Shown here one piece after another: positions 1 to 12,850 of a DNA stretch of 64,000 nucleotides. The notes under the pieces were generated by a model that was given only the letters and a program-made list of their open reading frames with translations, was not told where the DNA came from and made no database searches. Source of the DNA: Branchinecta lynchi (Eukaryota > Arthropoda > Branchiopoda > Anostraca > Branchinectidae); NCBI GenBank assembly GCA_023053575.1, contig JAKZAP010000016.1:6382046-6446045 (forward strand), given 5' to 3'. How positions within the stretch are numbered: the first letter of the stretch is position 1; each line of letters opens with the position of its first letter. The translations under genes were made by a program, and so were the position numbers.

Positions 1-330
1 GCCAAAAATTGGTCGACAAATTTGTGTCCGGTTTTCGCCGGATTTTCATATTCAGATTCAGCATGAGTCCTTACCCCTAGATCAACTATCTCAATAGCTT
101 TCAATAAATATTTTTTTTTGCCTCTTAATTTAAATCCCCCTCCCCCACCCCTAATTATAGGGCTACAGAGCCCATTTACGAAGTTGACCTTACCCTTGAC
201 CCAAAGAATCCTCACACCAAGTTTCATCAAAATATCTCATTCCCTTCGAGAGTTATCGTGCTCACAGACAGACGGACAACTTTTGCGATGTCATAGGTAT
301 CCCTGCACTTACGTTTTGGGATCCCAAAAA
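1..330 (-). repeat. Q-family repeat, 5' part, cut by window edge
   Basis: Read on the minus strand this begins with the palindrome TTTTGGGATCCCAAAA near 315-330, followed by the GTCCGTCTGT run, the GATGAAACTTGG block and the start of the tandem core. It matches the complete Q copies at 59-63 kb. The remaining part lies beyond the left edge. Open frames rich in proline here come from the C-rich core and are not genes. Confidence 0.75.
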
Positions 331-640
331 GTACACTCAAAGAATTTAAAAATACGCAGGTTTTCGTATATAAATTCAAATTCACTTTATTCTTCCAAAA
401 TTCTTCATTGCGAAATATAGCATAGGAAAATGTCAATGAAAATTCACTAACATACAAGCACATAATACACTATTACTTTACATAATCCTCATGCAATTTA
501 CAATTTTGGTTTCTTAATTCGGTGCATGATAAAGTATTACTAATATTATATACAGTTTGTTTGTGCTACAATAATATTCGACCATCGACTCAAATACTTA
601 TGGCTACGTATAGAAACAAAACACTGAAATAATAATTAAT

Positions 641-3600
641 AAAAGCAAGAGCTATGAGCTGATATGGCACTTGTTACGAGTAGGTGGTGTGAGAAACGAG
701 AAAGTAAATCTGAGCATTTTTCCGAAAATTCCGGTACCCCTCCCCAGCGTGCTCGGATGCGGTCCGGAACCTAAGATATGCTATCTCGAAGTGTACTTTC
801 GAAGTTTCATTCAAATCATTCCACTCTTTTAACCTCTGTGCGAGCCACAACATTTCCGGGACTTCCCCTTCACCCACCCCCACTGTGGCCGAATACGACT
901 CGGACACATAAACTTCGCATCTCTAACAGATCCTCTTCCCCGTCCGTCAAGTTTAACTCGAATCAGAGCTTATCTTCGAATTTCCGGTTCCCGCTTCATC
1001 TTCCTCCTATTAAGGTCGGATCCGGTTTCGACGCCAAATGACAAATCTAGGCCGCATAAACTTGGTACTGTCCAACTTGCATCCCATTTGGCCCATCCGT
1101 TTGGTTTTTGTGCATGTCAAAAAGTTTCACTAGAAATTCTGACCCCCCCCCCCCCCCTCCCCCCCATAGTGAGCGGATCCGGCCCGTTTGTGTCATTCAT
1201 GTATCTAGGACTTGTGCTTGTTCTTCCCACCAAGTTTCATCCCGAACTCTCCACTCTAAGCGTTTACCAAGGTTTCCGGTTGCCCCCTTCAACTCCCCCC
1301 AATGTCACCGGATTCGGTCCAGATTTAAGATGGGGCGCCTGAGACATGAGGTCTTTCTATATATCAAGTTTCATTTAGGTCCGATCACCCGTTCGTAAGA
1401 TAACAAGAGCTGGAAGCTCATATGGCGCTTGCAAGGCTGGGTCAGAGGATAAAAGTAGGAATTCGTCAATTCGTGAGTTTCTTGTGATCATTTGAAAGCA
1501 TAACAAGAGCTACGAGCTCATATGGCACTTGTACGAGTAGGCTGTACAAGAAAGTAGATGAAAACGTCACAAAATACACCCACCATCCAAAAAGGCGGTT
1601 CGTAAATAGAAATAGGATATTTAGTTTCACTCATTTCTGAGCAGTTCCGGCATCGTCTCGATTGCAAATGCACATGACTGTTCAAACTTTCATCCCAATA
1701 AATCCATTTGTTTGATCCCTAGACGTACTACACGATTTCCGGTACTCACTCTATTTCCACCTACCGTGGCCGAATCTGGTTCGGAATAAAAAAAAAATCG
1801 ACCACCTAAAGCATCTTCGTTTATACCATTTACCAAGTTTCACTCGAATCTGAGCATTTTTTGAAAGTTCCGGTACCCCCCCCCCTTCCCACCAACGTTA
1901 TCGGAGCCGGTTCGGGCCCAATCTCTTAATTCCCTCATCAAGTTTGACTGAAATTGGAGCATAGCCTATCTGCAAGTTTCCAGTACCCCCCCCCCCCCCC
2001 CTACCTTGGCCGAATCCGGCCCAGACGCCAAATAACAAATCTAAGCCGCATAAACTCGGCACTGTCGAATTGCATCTCATTGGGTCCATCCGTTTGGTTT
2101 TTGTGCATGTCAAAAGTCCCCCCACCCCCAATTCCCCTAATCGTGGTCGCATATGGTTCGAACGCATGTTTTACATGTCGAGGCCATCGATTCGTATCAC
2201 CCATGAAGTTTCACTCGAATCAGACCACTCGTTCGCAATTTATAGAAGTCCATATTTCTCTTCTCTTGCTCCCCCAAAAATGCTTGGATCTAGGAACGGA
2301 AGTTTCCGGGGGTATGTTGTGTCAGGTTTTTAAGTCAAGATAATTCGGGTCGCTAATATGCCTGCAAAGTTTCGTTGTCGTTTTACATCTGGAACTATTC
2401 TAACTCACGACTACCGGAATTCCAGGAAACCCCCTCCAACTCCCCCCACAGAGCCCCGAAACCATCTGGCTCCGTCAATTTCATCTAGGCCTAATGCTTG
2501 TTCTATCCATTAAGTTTCGTCCCAATCCCTCTGCTTTTAGAGTTTCTTGAGTTCCCCCCCCCCCCCATCCCCACAGGTATCGGACCCGACCCGGACGTGA
2601 CACTGAACGTCCGAGGCGATAGCTCACCAGACAAGTTTCATTCAAATCCGATCACCCGTTCAAAAGTTATGCACGCCACTAGATTCCGGACTCCCCATCC
2701 ACCCACTCCCCCCACGATGGTTGGGTCGGGGAAACGGCTATTCTCAAGTCAATCTGTTCGGATCCCTGACATACCTGCCAAGTTTCATCGCCCTAGGACA
2801 TCAGGAAGTATGCCGAACTCGCGGGATCGCTAGAAATCCGGACCCCCACCCCAACTCCCCCACAGTGCCCTGATCCGGTCCGGTTATGTCAATGACGTGT
2901 CGAGGACCTGTGCTTGTTTTTCCCACCAAGTTTCATCCCGATCCTTCCACTCTAAGCGTTTCTCAAAATTTCCGGTTCCCTCCTCCAACTCCCCCCAGTG
3001 TCATCGGATCCGGTCCGGTTATGTCAATGACGTGTCTAGGACCTGTGTTTGTTTTTCCCACCAAGTTTCATCCCGATCCCTCCACTTTAAGCGTTTCTCA
3101 AAATTTCCGATTCCCTCCTCCAACTCCCCCCAGTGTCATCGGATCCGGCCCGGATTTAAAGTGAGGTGTCTGAGACACAAGGTCATCCTAAATATCAATT
3201 TTCATCAAGATCCGATCACCCGTTCAAAAGTTATGCACGCCACTAGATTCCGGACTCCCAATCCACCCACTCCCCCCACGATGGTCGGGTCGGGGAAACA
3301 GCTGTTCTCAAGTCAATCTGTTCGGATCCCTGACATACCTGCCAAGTTTCATCGCCCTAGGACACCAGGAAGTATGCCGAACTCGCGGGATCGCTAGAAA
3401 TCACGACCCCCACCCCAACTCCCCCACAGTGCCCTGATCCGGTCCGGTTATGTCAATGACGTGTCTAGGACCTGTGCTTGTTTTTCCCACCAAGTTTCAT
3501 CCCGATCCCTCCACTTTAAGCGTTTCTCAAAATTTCCGGTTCCCCACCCAACTCCCCCACCGTGCCCTGATCCGGTCCGGTTATGTCAATGACGTTTCTA

Positions 3601-6275
3601 GGACCTGTGCTTGTTTTTCCCACCAAGTTTCATCCCGATCCCTCCACTTTAAGCGTTTCTCAAAATTTCCGGTTCCCTCCTCCAACTCCCCCCAGTGTCA
3701 TCGGATCCGGCCCGGATTTAAAGTGAGGTGTCTGAGACACGAGGTCATCCTAAATATCAATTTTCATCAAGATCCGACCACCCGTTCGTAAGCTAAAAAT
3801 ACCTCAAATTTTGGCTTCACCCTCCCTACACTCCCCCCCCCCCCAGATGGTCGAATCGGGGAATTGATGATTTCCTATTTAAGCTGGTCGGGTCCCAGAC
3901 ATGCCTGTCAATTTCCATCATCCCAGCACATCAGGAAGCACGGAACTCGCGGGATCACTACAAATTCGGACTTCTCCCCCCCCCCCCCAACTCCCCCAAA
4001 GTGAGCGGATCCGTTCCGGTTATATCAGTCACGTATCTAGGACTTTTGCTTGTACTTTCCACCAAGTTTCATTCGGATCCCTCCACTCTAAGTGTTTTCC
4101 AAGATTTCCGGTTTCCCCCTCTAACTCCCCCCAGTGTCACCGGATCCGGTCTGGATTTAAAATGGAGGGTCTGAGACACGAAGTCCTTCCATGTATTAAG
4201 TTTCATTAAGATCCGATCACCCGTTCGTAAGCTAAAAATATCTCATTTTTCCTATTTTTTCCGGATTCCCCCTCCCTCCACTCCCCTCCAGATGGTCGGA
4301 TCGAGGAAGCGACAATTTCTAATTTAATCTGGTCCAGTTCCTGATATGCTTGCCAAGTTTCATCGTCCTAGCTTATCTGGAAGTGCCCGAACTAGCAAAA
4401 CCGGGACCGACAGACCGACAGACCGACTGACGGACAGAAATAACAATCGCTATATGGCACTTGAGTAAGCTCAAGTGCCATAAAAATTATCATGGGTACT
4501 TAGAAATCACGAGTATGTATTGTTCGTAAAAATTATTTTATGTGTGCATTTGGCCGTGATAATGCGCACTTTAAGGGCGGTAGAGATTCATCTCCAATGA
4601 ACACTCATGAAGCACAAATTATGATAAGCTCATTGGAATCATGATTTTTGCTCAAAACTATTATTGGTCTTTATTGACCAATTTTATTATCATTATTGTT
4701 GGTCACGATGGTTGGGTCGGGGAACTGACTAGTTTTAAGCCAATGATGTCAAGTCTCTAATATTCAAGCCAAGTTCCATCGTCCAAGCACATCTGGAAAT
4801 GCCTTAACTCGCGATAACCGGAATTCCAGACTCCCCCTCCCTCTAACTCCCCCCACGGTGCCCAAACCCGATCCGGTTCTGTCACTGGCGTATCTAGTTC
4901 TTGTGCTTGTCCTTCCCACCAAGTTTCATCCCAACCGCTCCACTCTAAGCGTGTCACAAGATTCCCGGTTCCCCGCTCCGGCTCCCCCCCCCCCCCCCCG
5001 CATTCATCGGATCCGGACTTTAAGTGGGTTATCCAAGACACGAGATCTTCCCAAATACCAAGTTTCGTTAAGATCCGATCACCCGCTCCAAAGCTATACG
5101 TTCCTCAAGATTCCGTATTCCCCCTCCCTCCACTCCTCCCACTGTGGTCGGATGGGGAAGTTGACTATTTCCAGGTTGATCTGGTCGGATCACTGACTTG
5201 CCTGCCAAGTTTCATTGTCTTAGCCCACCTGGAAGTAACTTAACTCCGTATCACCGGAATTCCGGAACCCCCCTCTAATTCCCCCGACAGTGCACGAATC
5301 CGGTCCGGTTCTGTCAAAGATGTACCTACGGCTTGTGCTTGTTCCTCGCACCAAGTTTCATCTCGATCGCTCCACTCTAAGCGTGTCAGATGATTTCCGG
5401 TTTCCCCCTCCGACTCCCCCCCCCCCCACATTCATCGGATTCGGTCCGGACTTGAAATGGGACATCTGAGGCATGACGTCTTTCTAAATGTCAAGTTTCA
5501 TTAAGATCCGATCACTCGTTCGAAAGTTATGCATTTCACTAAATCCCGGATTCCGTCTTCCCTCCCTCCCCCCGCGATGGTCGGATCGGGCAAGTGAGTA
5601 TTTCCAACTTAGTTTGGTCGGGTCCCTAATATGCCTGCCAAGTTTCATCGTCCTAGCGCATCCGGAAGTACCCTAACTCGCAAACACCGGACTAACCAAC
5701 CGACAGACCGAAGGAAAAGTGATCGGTATATGGCACTTGGCCGGAAGGCAAGTGCCATGAAAATAACACACTTTTCCGGACTCCCCCTCCCCCCCCCCCC
5801 AGATGGTCGGATCGGGGAAGCGACTATTCTCAAGTCAATCTGTTCGGGTCCTGGACACGCCTGCCAAGTTTCATCGCCCTAGTACATCACCGAAATGGCG
5901 TGATTGCTAGAAATTTGGACCCCCCCCCCCCCAGTGAGTGAATCTGGTATGGTTATGTCAATCCTGTATCTAGGACTTGTGCTTGTTCTTTCACCCAAGT
6001 TTCATCCCAATATTTCCACTCTAAGCGTTTCGCAAGATTTCCGGTTCCCCCTTTCCAACTCCCCCCAATGTCACCGGATCCGGTCCGGAATTAAAATCGG
6101 ATGTCTGAGACATGAAGTCTTTCTATACATCAAGTTTCATTAAGATCTAATCAGCCGGTTGTAAGTAAAAAAAAAAGTACCTATTATTTTCGTATTCCCC
6201 CTCTCTCCACTCCCCCATCGGTTTGTTGCAACGTTCGCTTGTGAATTGCGATCGCTATATGGCCCTTGGCCGAAG
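641..6275 (-). repeat. Cluster of K-family elements with tandem core
   Basis: Several K elements lie head to tail on the minus strand. Their TCTTGT-type 3' ends are seen (as AAGAGCT...AGCTC...TGGCACTTG on the plus strand) at about 646, 1404 and 1503. The terminal hairpins TGGCACTTG...CAAGTGCCA lie at about 4453-4482 and 5731-5760, and a worn one at about 6252-6280. Between them is a core of 135-150-bp units, each with an AAGTTTCAT motif and a run such as TCCGGTTCCCCCTCC. Higher-order copying is visible: the segment near 2649 recurs near 3215, and a 136-138-bp subunit recurs at 2876, 3012, 3437 and 3575. Long C runs are typical. The proline-rich frames are repeat translation only. Confidence 0.8.
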
Positions 6276-7679
6276 GCTTGGTCACGTCACAACTGATAAA
6301 ATAACAACAATATGGTAACAGAGTCAAAATGCCGAATAAAATAACGCGCAAAAGATTTTAGATAGACATTTGAGACTTGTTAGCGTTTAGTGACTGTTCT
6401 GAGCCTGTAAGTTATTCGGAACTTTATTATGACTACTGCTTGATTGTTAACAACAGTTTTAGAGGTTAGAAGCCCTCAAGATCTCTTTTCCGACTAAACT
6501 GCGCCTGCACTGTGATAAACAACCAAGAAAGGGCCGAAACATTTTTACAATAACTTACAGGCTCAGAATAATTACCAATCGCAGAGGATTGTGCTTTTGC
6601 CTTTTTTGTCGGATCAGCTGCGATCTCTATGGGGTCGCCGTTTTAAGAATGTTCACCGACAAAGTGAAAAGATAGAACAGATCACCAGAGAAAACGCAAC
6701 CAGTGCTCTGATCTGTCGTTTTTCTTCCGCTTTCGTCAAAAGTGATTATGGTTTCGGCAAGATGAACGTGTGTCTCATTGCCTGAAATATTGCAACTAGC
6801 ATTCTATAGCTTACCAGAACCAATGCAACCGCAAGAAACCACGCTGTGTTATGTGTGTGCTTTCTATGTGAGTAGGGTGGTCTAGGTTCATTTTGTCGAT
6901 TCGAAATTCAAGAGTTGCGTTTTCAGAATTCCGATTCTCAACCCGGGTTTGTCACAAGTCGTTTTTACGGAGCGCATCCAGTGTGCATCCAAACATGGGT
7001 TCCGTGTTCTGTGGCTTCAAGCATTTTTAGCTCCCGTGTTTCTGTCGAGTTCGAAACACAAACGGACTCGGTAGAGTATTAAATCCTGTGCCTGGTTCTC
7101 TTATGCAAAACACGGGCGCTGAAAACTGGTGACAGCACAACGGGTTAGGATTCGAGTTCCAACACGCTAATTTCTGAAAACGCAACTAATACTATTTTAA
7201 TTTAAAATACGGGACAAAGGGACGTAGTGACAAAAACTTGTCTTCATATTTTGCTGTATACTATCTGTATTAGTACACCTAGCGCCTTTTCGCCTTACCT
7301 TAACTGAAAAGGATCCGTCCACGCTCACACTATAGTCAGCTGTTGTCATCCCTCTATTCTTCTCTTAGTCAGTCACCACAAAAGTTGGTTGTTAAAGAAC
7401 CAACTATCTTTGTTGAGAATCCCGAGCCTCTACAACCGAAGAACAGAGCTGATATTAAACTTCGGAAAAAAACGGTTGGCAAATGAGAACAACCGATCAT
7501 TGCTCCCCCCCTGATGCTCCGAAAATACCAGGACAAGACAGCAAAACAAACTAGTGCCTGTCAGCAGACGAACTTCAAGCTGTATGAACTCGTGTGTGCC
7601 CTTTTCTACAGAGACTTTTAACAACGTGAATAATTAGTGTAATTTATTATTTTATTACTGTATGACCAGCGTAATTTAG
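6276..7679. other. Unassigned stretch upstream of coding exon
   Basis: No recognisable gene, RNA or repeat end is seen between the K cluster and the exon starting at 7680. Short open frames (for example 6591-6785) have no recognisable motif. It may be intron or flanking sequence of the gene whose exons are at 7680 and 19885. Confidence 0.5.
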
Positions 7680-7949
7680 CATCTTCTGACGAAGAAAGCT
7701 ACGAAGTTGGTTTGTCAATAAACGATTTTAACGATTTGACTAAAAGTTCTGTATTTGAAGGTGGTGTACCGCCCATCAGACCTCTGGAGACTCTGCACAA
7801 CTCACTCTCACTCAAAGATCTGGACGAGTTTCTGGACAAATTAACCTCAGCGCCGTTCCGTACTCCTATGTCAACGCCACCCAGGAGTGGCTCCCCGAAG
7901 CTTCAGCGGTCGCACCCGCCACCTCTTGGGCTCTACTCTCCAGCCTCCA
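7680..7949 (+). CDS. Internal coding exon of unidentified host gene
   Basis: This frame looks like real protein rather than repeat translation. It begins after an AG at 7678-7679 preceded by an AT-rich stretch, has no stop, and ends at a good donor (cca|gtaagc, GT at 7950-7951). The encoded segment of about 89 residues starts acidic ([10 protein letters not shown]), has a leucine/acidic helix-like stretch ([14 protein letters not shown]) and ends in a Ser/Pro-rich low-complexity part (TPPRSGSP). No catalytic motif or membrane segment is visible; it reads like the cytoplasmic or disordered tail of a larger protein. The exon ends in phase 1 and joins in frame to the exon at 19885. Upstream exons were not found and may lie outside the window. 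The gene is not recognised. Confidence 0.65.
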
Positions 7950-8111
7950 GTAAGCTTCTTTTTTAACTGTTGTCTGATTGGAATGAAAAGCCGTATTTAT
8001 TTGTTGTTATTCGAGTGATTTCTGAACAATCCACTCTTGCGGCCGAGGTAGCCGGTTTTCGGTTTACTGTTTTCCATGTTCGGTTTTCACCTTTCTCGTC
8101 AGCATTGACAG

Positions 8112-8474
8112 CTGGAGCAGGAGCGTCACGTATGGGGAAGGTGGGACGCGGCCCTCCCCCCCCCCCCCCCCCTCCAATGTTGTCGGCCAGTTGGTAAAAT
8201 AAAAATAGCGCCGCGATTTTTCATAAAAAACAGTCGATTTTTTTCATGGAAACCGTCAAATTTTCTTCAAAACAGTCGTTTTTCGGGAAAAAATACCCTA
8301 TTTTTTCTTAAAATAGTCGGTTTTTACTAAAATCAGTCAATTTTTCGTCAAAACAGTAATTTCCTTCTCAAAAATAGTCGTTTTTTCTGCAAAACAGTCG
8401 TAAAAATGACGAGTCAGTCGGTTCATACCTTGTCCCCCCCCCCCCCCCAAACATTTTGGCTAGTAACGTCTCTG
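8112..8474. mobile_element. hAT-like MITE nested in P-family repeat
   Basis: The right end GGCTAGTAACGTCTCTG is the same terminal motif as in the elements ending at 21377 and starting at 56351. The left end is worn and begins near CAGGAGCGTCACG. Flanks are attgacag (8104-8111) and actgacag (8475-8482), seven of eight bases alike. Inside are a C tract, a G/C tract of opposite sense near the other end, and many AAAACAGTCG-type short repeats. No coding capacity. Confidence 0.7.
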
Positions 8475-8551
8475 ACTGACAGGTATCAAGTTGGAACTTG
8501 GTGTACTTGTAGGCATTGGGGACTAGTTGTGTCTTTTGTGGGTACCACCTC

Positions 8552-8893
8552 CAGGGTTGCCACATCAAACAAATTTAGAGAGTGACTTTTGGCCCAAAAC
8601 AGAGAGTGACTTTTGGCCCAAAACAGAGAGTGAAATGTGAGTGAAATTTTGTATTCATGAAAAAAACGTAAAATGATCTCTTTGGTCAAAATCGCTCTAC
8701 AAAAATGACACATCCTAATTTATTTTCACAAAAAACTTGATATAGTCACATCTAGTCGGAATCCCTGCTGCGAAAATGACAAATTTTGACGTTTCATGAA
8801 ATAGAGTGATTTTAACGTCCTACGTAGGACTAAGAGTGACAAAAACACAATAGAGTCACAATTCACACTATCGTGCGACATGTGGCAACACTG
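8552..8893. mobile_element. hAT-like MITE with perfect 8-bp target duplication
   Basis: Ends are CAGGGTTGCCACAT and ATGTGGCAACACTG, an inverted pair with one mismatch. The target duplication ACCACCTC is perfect (8544-8551 and 8894-8901). A 24-bp direct repeat with AGAGAGTGAC lies at 8577-8624, and GAGTGAC-like motifs recur throughout. There is no transposase, so movement would need an outside source. Confidence 0.85.
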
Positions 8894-9289
8894 ACCACCT
8901 CTCCACATCCACGTGGTTCAGGGTCAATCAGGCCCAATTTGCCCAGTGACTTATGCTCCCACCTTGACTACAGCTGGAGATAGGACGATAGGATTCCTTG
9001 TGCCTTTAAAGCTTAGGGTTGGATAGATACTTTTGGAGTTTACCACTCTCACTCGCCCCACTTGTGGGCACTAGGCCCAGATTGCCCAAGAGTAAAGTTC
9101 GTGACCCATAACAGGTACCGGTAGGTATCAAGTTGAAACCTGTCAGACTCGTAGGCATTAGGGTCTCTTTATGCCTTATAGGGGTTCCAGCCCCTCTGAT
9201 CCGCTTGATTCAGGGGCAATTGGGCCCAGACGAGTGTTTATTTTTCTGAATATGTGTAGTTAGGACGATGAAATTCCTTGTAATTTTAG

Positions 9290-9780
9290 ATCATAGGGCT
9301 AGTAAGATGCCTTTGGAGTTGAACCGGAGGCGTCATTTGGGGGAGGGGGCGGCTCCCCCCCCCTCTCGGCCTTCCAAGGGGGTCCAGAGCTACCCAGGAA
9401 AAACAGAAAAATAGCCCTAAAAATCAGTATCTCATTTGTGAAATCTGGTTGCGCCATATCCATTGACCAAGGTCACCCATGAAAATTAAACTTTTTAAAT
9501 TCGAGATAATGACCCATTGTTCGAGGATAGAATTCTTCAAGGCGTGATAAATATTTGTTCGCGTCGAGGCGTCACTTTACGATTTTTTGTTGAGGGCTCC
9601 CTCGAAAGTTCAAGGGGGGCACCGCACCGAAGGAGCAAAATATAAGAGTAGGAGTGGTAGAAGGTCAGCGAACACTCAGTGCCTTTTCCACCCAACCCCA
9701 ACTTATTTGTTTTGTAAAACGGTAAGAAAAGTTCTAAACCTTTGTTTAATTTTTCATTTTGTTTGTAAAGGGTCAAGCTG
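9290..9780 (+). repeat. Dispersed repeat, copy 1 (partner at 20230)
   Basis: Order of blocks is shared with 20230-20710: GGGCTAGTAA, a G-rich run, CCTTCCAAG, TTGACCAAGGTCAC, TGATGACCC-type text, TTGTTCGAGGA, then GTCAGCGAACACTCAGTGCC and TTGTAAAACGGTAAG. The two copies are clearly diverged. No coding capacity or terminal repeats were found. Confidence 0.6.
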
Positions 9781-10034
9781 AAGCACCGTCATGTAAAAAT
9801 TTTCAGTTAAATGTCTCACGCTGTTTGACATTTGACGTGATCAAACACTGTGAGCTGATGTGGCCCTTGCTTTGATTTGTGATCCAAAAAGACACTCTGA
9901 CCATAAAGAATTCCAAGATTTTCACAATCGGCACCTTTTGTAGTACGCTCTGTTTGGGCTTACAGTTTTGGTGATAGTCCCTTTTAAAACCTAAAATCTG
10001 TTCGGGAAATAGTTAATTTTTTTTAGAATGAAAT

Positions 10035-10760
10035 TCGGTTAGTTTTTGGGATGGAGGAATGGGTGGAGGGATGCCTATGACATTGCAAAAATGTCCGTCT
10101 GTCTGTAAGCAGGATAACCCTCGAAGGGAATGAGATATTTTTATGAAACTTGGTGTGAGGATTCGTTGGGTCAAGGGTAAGGTCAGGTTCGTAGATGGGC
10201 TCTGTAGTCCTACATTTAGGGGTGGGAGAGGGAGTTCAAATTAAGGGAAAAACGAAATATTTTTGAAAAGCTAATGTGATAGTGCTTAAACAGCTAATGT
10301 GATAGAAGGCATGCTGAGCACGATAACGAAAACCATTTTCTCGCTGGACAAGTAGTTCGTCCGAAATCCGGCGAAAACCGGAAAGTTGGTTAAAAGTAAA
10401 AGTTTCATTTCAAGTTGATTAAATGTAAAAGTTTCATTTGATTAAATGTTCGATTTAGGGGTAAAAAGACATAATGAACACGAGGGTGAAAACCATTTTC
10501 TCGCCAGACAACTAGTTGGCCCGGAATCCGGCCAAAATCTGAAAATTTGTTAAAAGCAAAAGTTTGATTAGATGACAGATTAAGGGGTAAGAAGAGAGGC
10601 TGAGTCTGTATATGACTATCAGTTTTTACCCGGACATATAACTAGTCCGGAATCCGGTTGTAACCGGAATTTTTTTAAGTCAAAGTTTTATTTAAAGTTG
10701 ATTAGATTTGCTTTATCTAATCAACTTTAACTTAAACGAATACGCTGAATTCGTTTCTGA
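10035..10760 (+). repeat. Q-family repeat, diverged copy
   Basis: It starts with TTTTTGGGAT but lacks the second half of the terminal palindrome, then shows ATGCCTATGACATTGCAAAA, GTCCGTCTGTCTGTAAGC and GATATTTTTATGAAACTTGG. Tandem core units with GGAATCCGGC and AAAAGTAAAAGTTT follow. The 3' TCTTGTT end is missing. Confidence 0.7.
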
Positions 10761-10959
10761 ATTTTTCTTTTTTTCTGGACTAATAGCAGCCTAATACCCC
10801 CTTTGTCACAGTTCACTAAGAATGGCATATCATCGATCATATGACAAAACAGTCAAGTTTCCAACTGTCCTTTAAAGACTAAGGTACGTCGCGTCGTCTT
10901 ATTTGTTGATGTTACACCAAATCCTCGTCCATATATATATTTCCCCAAATACACAAGAG

Positions 10960-11770
10960 TTGGACTTGAGACCTGTCATAGACGAACTTGACTCATGGGA
11001 AATCTGGGCCCAGCTGCCCATGAACGGGAGGGGAAGGGGGGGGGGGGGGTAGTCGGGACCCATCAAAATGCGTATTTACACCTTTTTTCCTTAAGTTTAC
11101 CAGCTTAGAGTTTGATTCCAGTCACGGGTCGAAAGCTTTTTTCATGGGCAATTCTGGGTCCACCTGTCCATGAACGGGTAGGGTGGGGGTGGTTCCTATT
11201 ATCCAAAATCACAAAGGAATTTCATCGCCTTATCTCCAGTTATTGTCAAATTAAAAACATTAAAAACGGGCAATCTGGGCCCAATTGCCCTTGAACCAAG
11301 TGTGGGTGGGGTTTGGGACCCGAAAAAAGTAAAAAGAGACCCCAATGCTCTCAATCCTACCAAGTTTCAACTTGATACCTGTTGATTCCTGGCAAGGGTA
11401 ACGAACTTTACTCCTTGGCCGTGTGGGCCCAGTTGACCATGAACGGGGTGGGTGGGGGAGGTGCAACTTTAAAAGTACACTCCCAGACCTAAGATCTACA
11501 CGTCCAAGGAATTTCATCGTCCTATGTCCAGTTTGGTCAAGTTATGAACTTTATTCACTGGGCAATCTGGGCTCATTTGCCCCTAAACCGGTTGGGGTGG
11601 GGTGTGGGACCCCCAAAAGGGGCAACTAGACCCCAATACCCAGAAGTGTACCAAGTTTGAACTTGATACTTGCACTGGTTCACGAGTTATGAACTCCACA
11701 AAATACGGTGAAAACCGGAAACCGAAAGCTGCTACAGCGCTCGCAATAGTGGATTGTTCCAAGGAACACT
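10960..11770 (-). repeat. P-family repeat with internal tandem units
   Basis: Units of roughly 130-260 bp repeat the phrases GGGCAATCTGGGCCCA, TTGCCC(A/T)TGAAC, GGGTGGGG and CAAGTTT(C/G)AACTTGATAC. The right end (11692-11770) matches the left end of the copy at 8014 in reverse complement, which fixes the orientation. No coding capacity. Confidence 0.6.
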
Positions 11771-11794
11771 CCACTAAAAACCGAATCGACGCAT

Positions 11795-12240
11795 TATGTT
11801 GATATATCGGACCAAATATCGATATAGAAACGTAAATATCGATATCGAAAACGGCATTTGTTCATTCATAATTATTGTAAGTAATCCAGCATAACCTACC
11901 TTTACATATCCGAAATTGGAGCAATATATTTTCCGTAATTCATGTCTTATTTATTTGAAGTTTGAGATGATCCAAAGATGCTATTTAACGACATTGTTAG
12001 ATTTTGGCGAAACGAGACGTATCCTATTGCGAAACATGATAAACAAATATCAATATATCGATATATCGATTATCGGAAGTGAAAATATCGATCTGTCGAT
12101 TATCGAATATCGAAAGTGAAAATATCGATATATCCATTTTCAAATAATGAAAGTGAAAATATCGATGTATCGAATATCGAAGCGAAAATATCGATATGTC
12201 GAAAAATCCAAATATCGCCAAATACAAGCACAGAAACGTG
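11795..12240. repeat. ATCGAT-rich satellite-like repeat
   Basis: Runs of AATATCGATATATCGATTATCGA flank a unique-looking middle with TCCGAAATTGGAGCAATAT. The whole order is matched at 36560-36960, and shorter forms lie at 34525 and 36347. The unit is highly self-complementary. Confidence 0.7.
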
Positions 12241-12640
12241 GTTGGAGACTTGGCGCTTTGGTCAATAGCGTGGTCCTCATATCTACTTTATATCTAATAT
12301 CTTTTTATCTTTTATATATTATATTTTCTTATATCTTTTTTTTATCTACTTAAAGTTAAATATCAGATGTTAGGACCGTTGGCGTCACCGAGGGAAGTGG
12401 AAGCGTAGTCACCTGGCCAAATCATATTGGACAGGAAGAACGGAAAAGATGCTACGCGGCATTTAGTAAAAAAAAAAAAAAGAAAAAAAAAAATATCTAC
12501 TTTATGCTAACTTCTTCGGCAGCATTTATATTCTTGATGACTATCTCTCCTTGACGACCAATTTCCGGCCTCTCCGGGTATCTAGCGGAAGAAAGGCAAA
12601 AGTGGTGTCACAGCTGCTGCCAAAGATCGCGGTATAGGTG

Positions 12641-12673
12641 TACACCGGTTGCGCAGAGTGAGCAACTCCTAGT
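12641..12673 (+). repeat. Solo right end of the CGAGGGGTT foldback family
   Basis: The text GGTGTACACCGGTTGCGCAG followed by AGTGAGCAACTCCT matches the right arm of the element ending at 37346. No left arm is present nearby, so this is a fragment. Confidence 0.55.
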
Positions 12674-12850
12674 TGTATTGTGTGAGATAAGACGATTCTG
12701 ACGATCTGGAACGTTCCGATAGTTTATGCGCCTGCTGGTTTTGCGACTTCGGCTCAGATTCGCTTCGATCTCCAGAACCTTTTTTGCGCTCCGCTGGTTT
12801 CGGAAAGCGATGTGGAAAATAAATTGTCTATGAGCTCCAACCTCGTGAAA

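Larger units (their letters stand above)
8014..9310 (+). repeat. P-family repeat, interrupted by two MITEs
   Basis: The flank at 8014-8111 and the text at 8483-8551 and 8894-9310 match, in opposite orientation, the family at 10960-11770: an AATCCACT...CGGTTTTC block, then GGTATCAAGTTG and TAGGCATTGGGG. Two small transposons (8112-8474 and 8552-8893) split this copy. Removing them and one target copy of each restores the continuous repeat. Confidence 0.6.

Noticed and set aside
2886..3791. Proline-rich frames of up to 166 codons with repeated KFHP-type words
   Set aside because: They follow the K tandem core exactly and change frame with each unit; the same words appear antisense in other copies.
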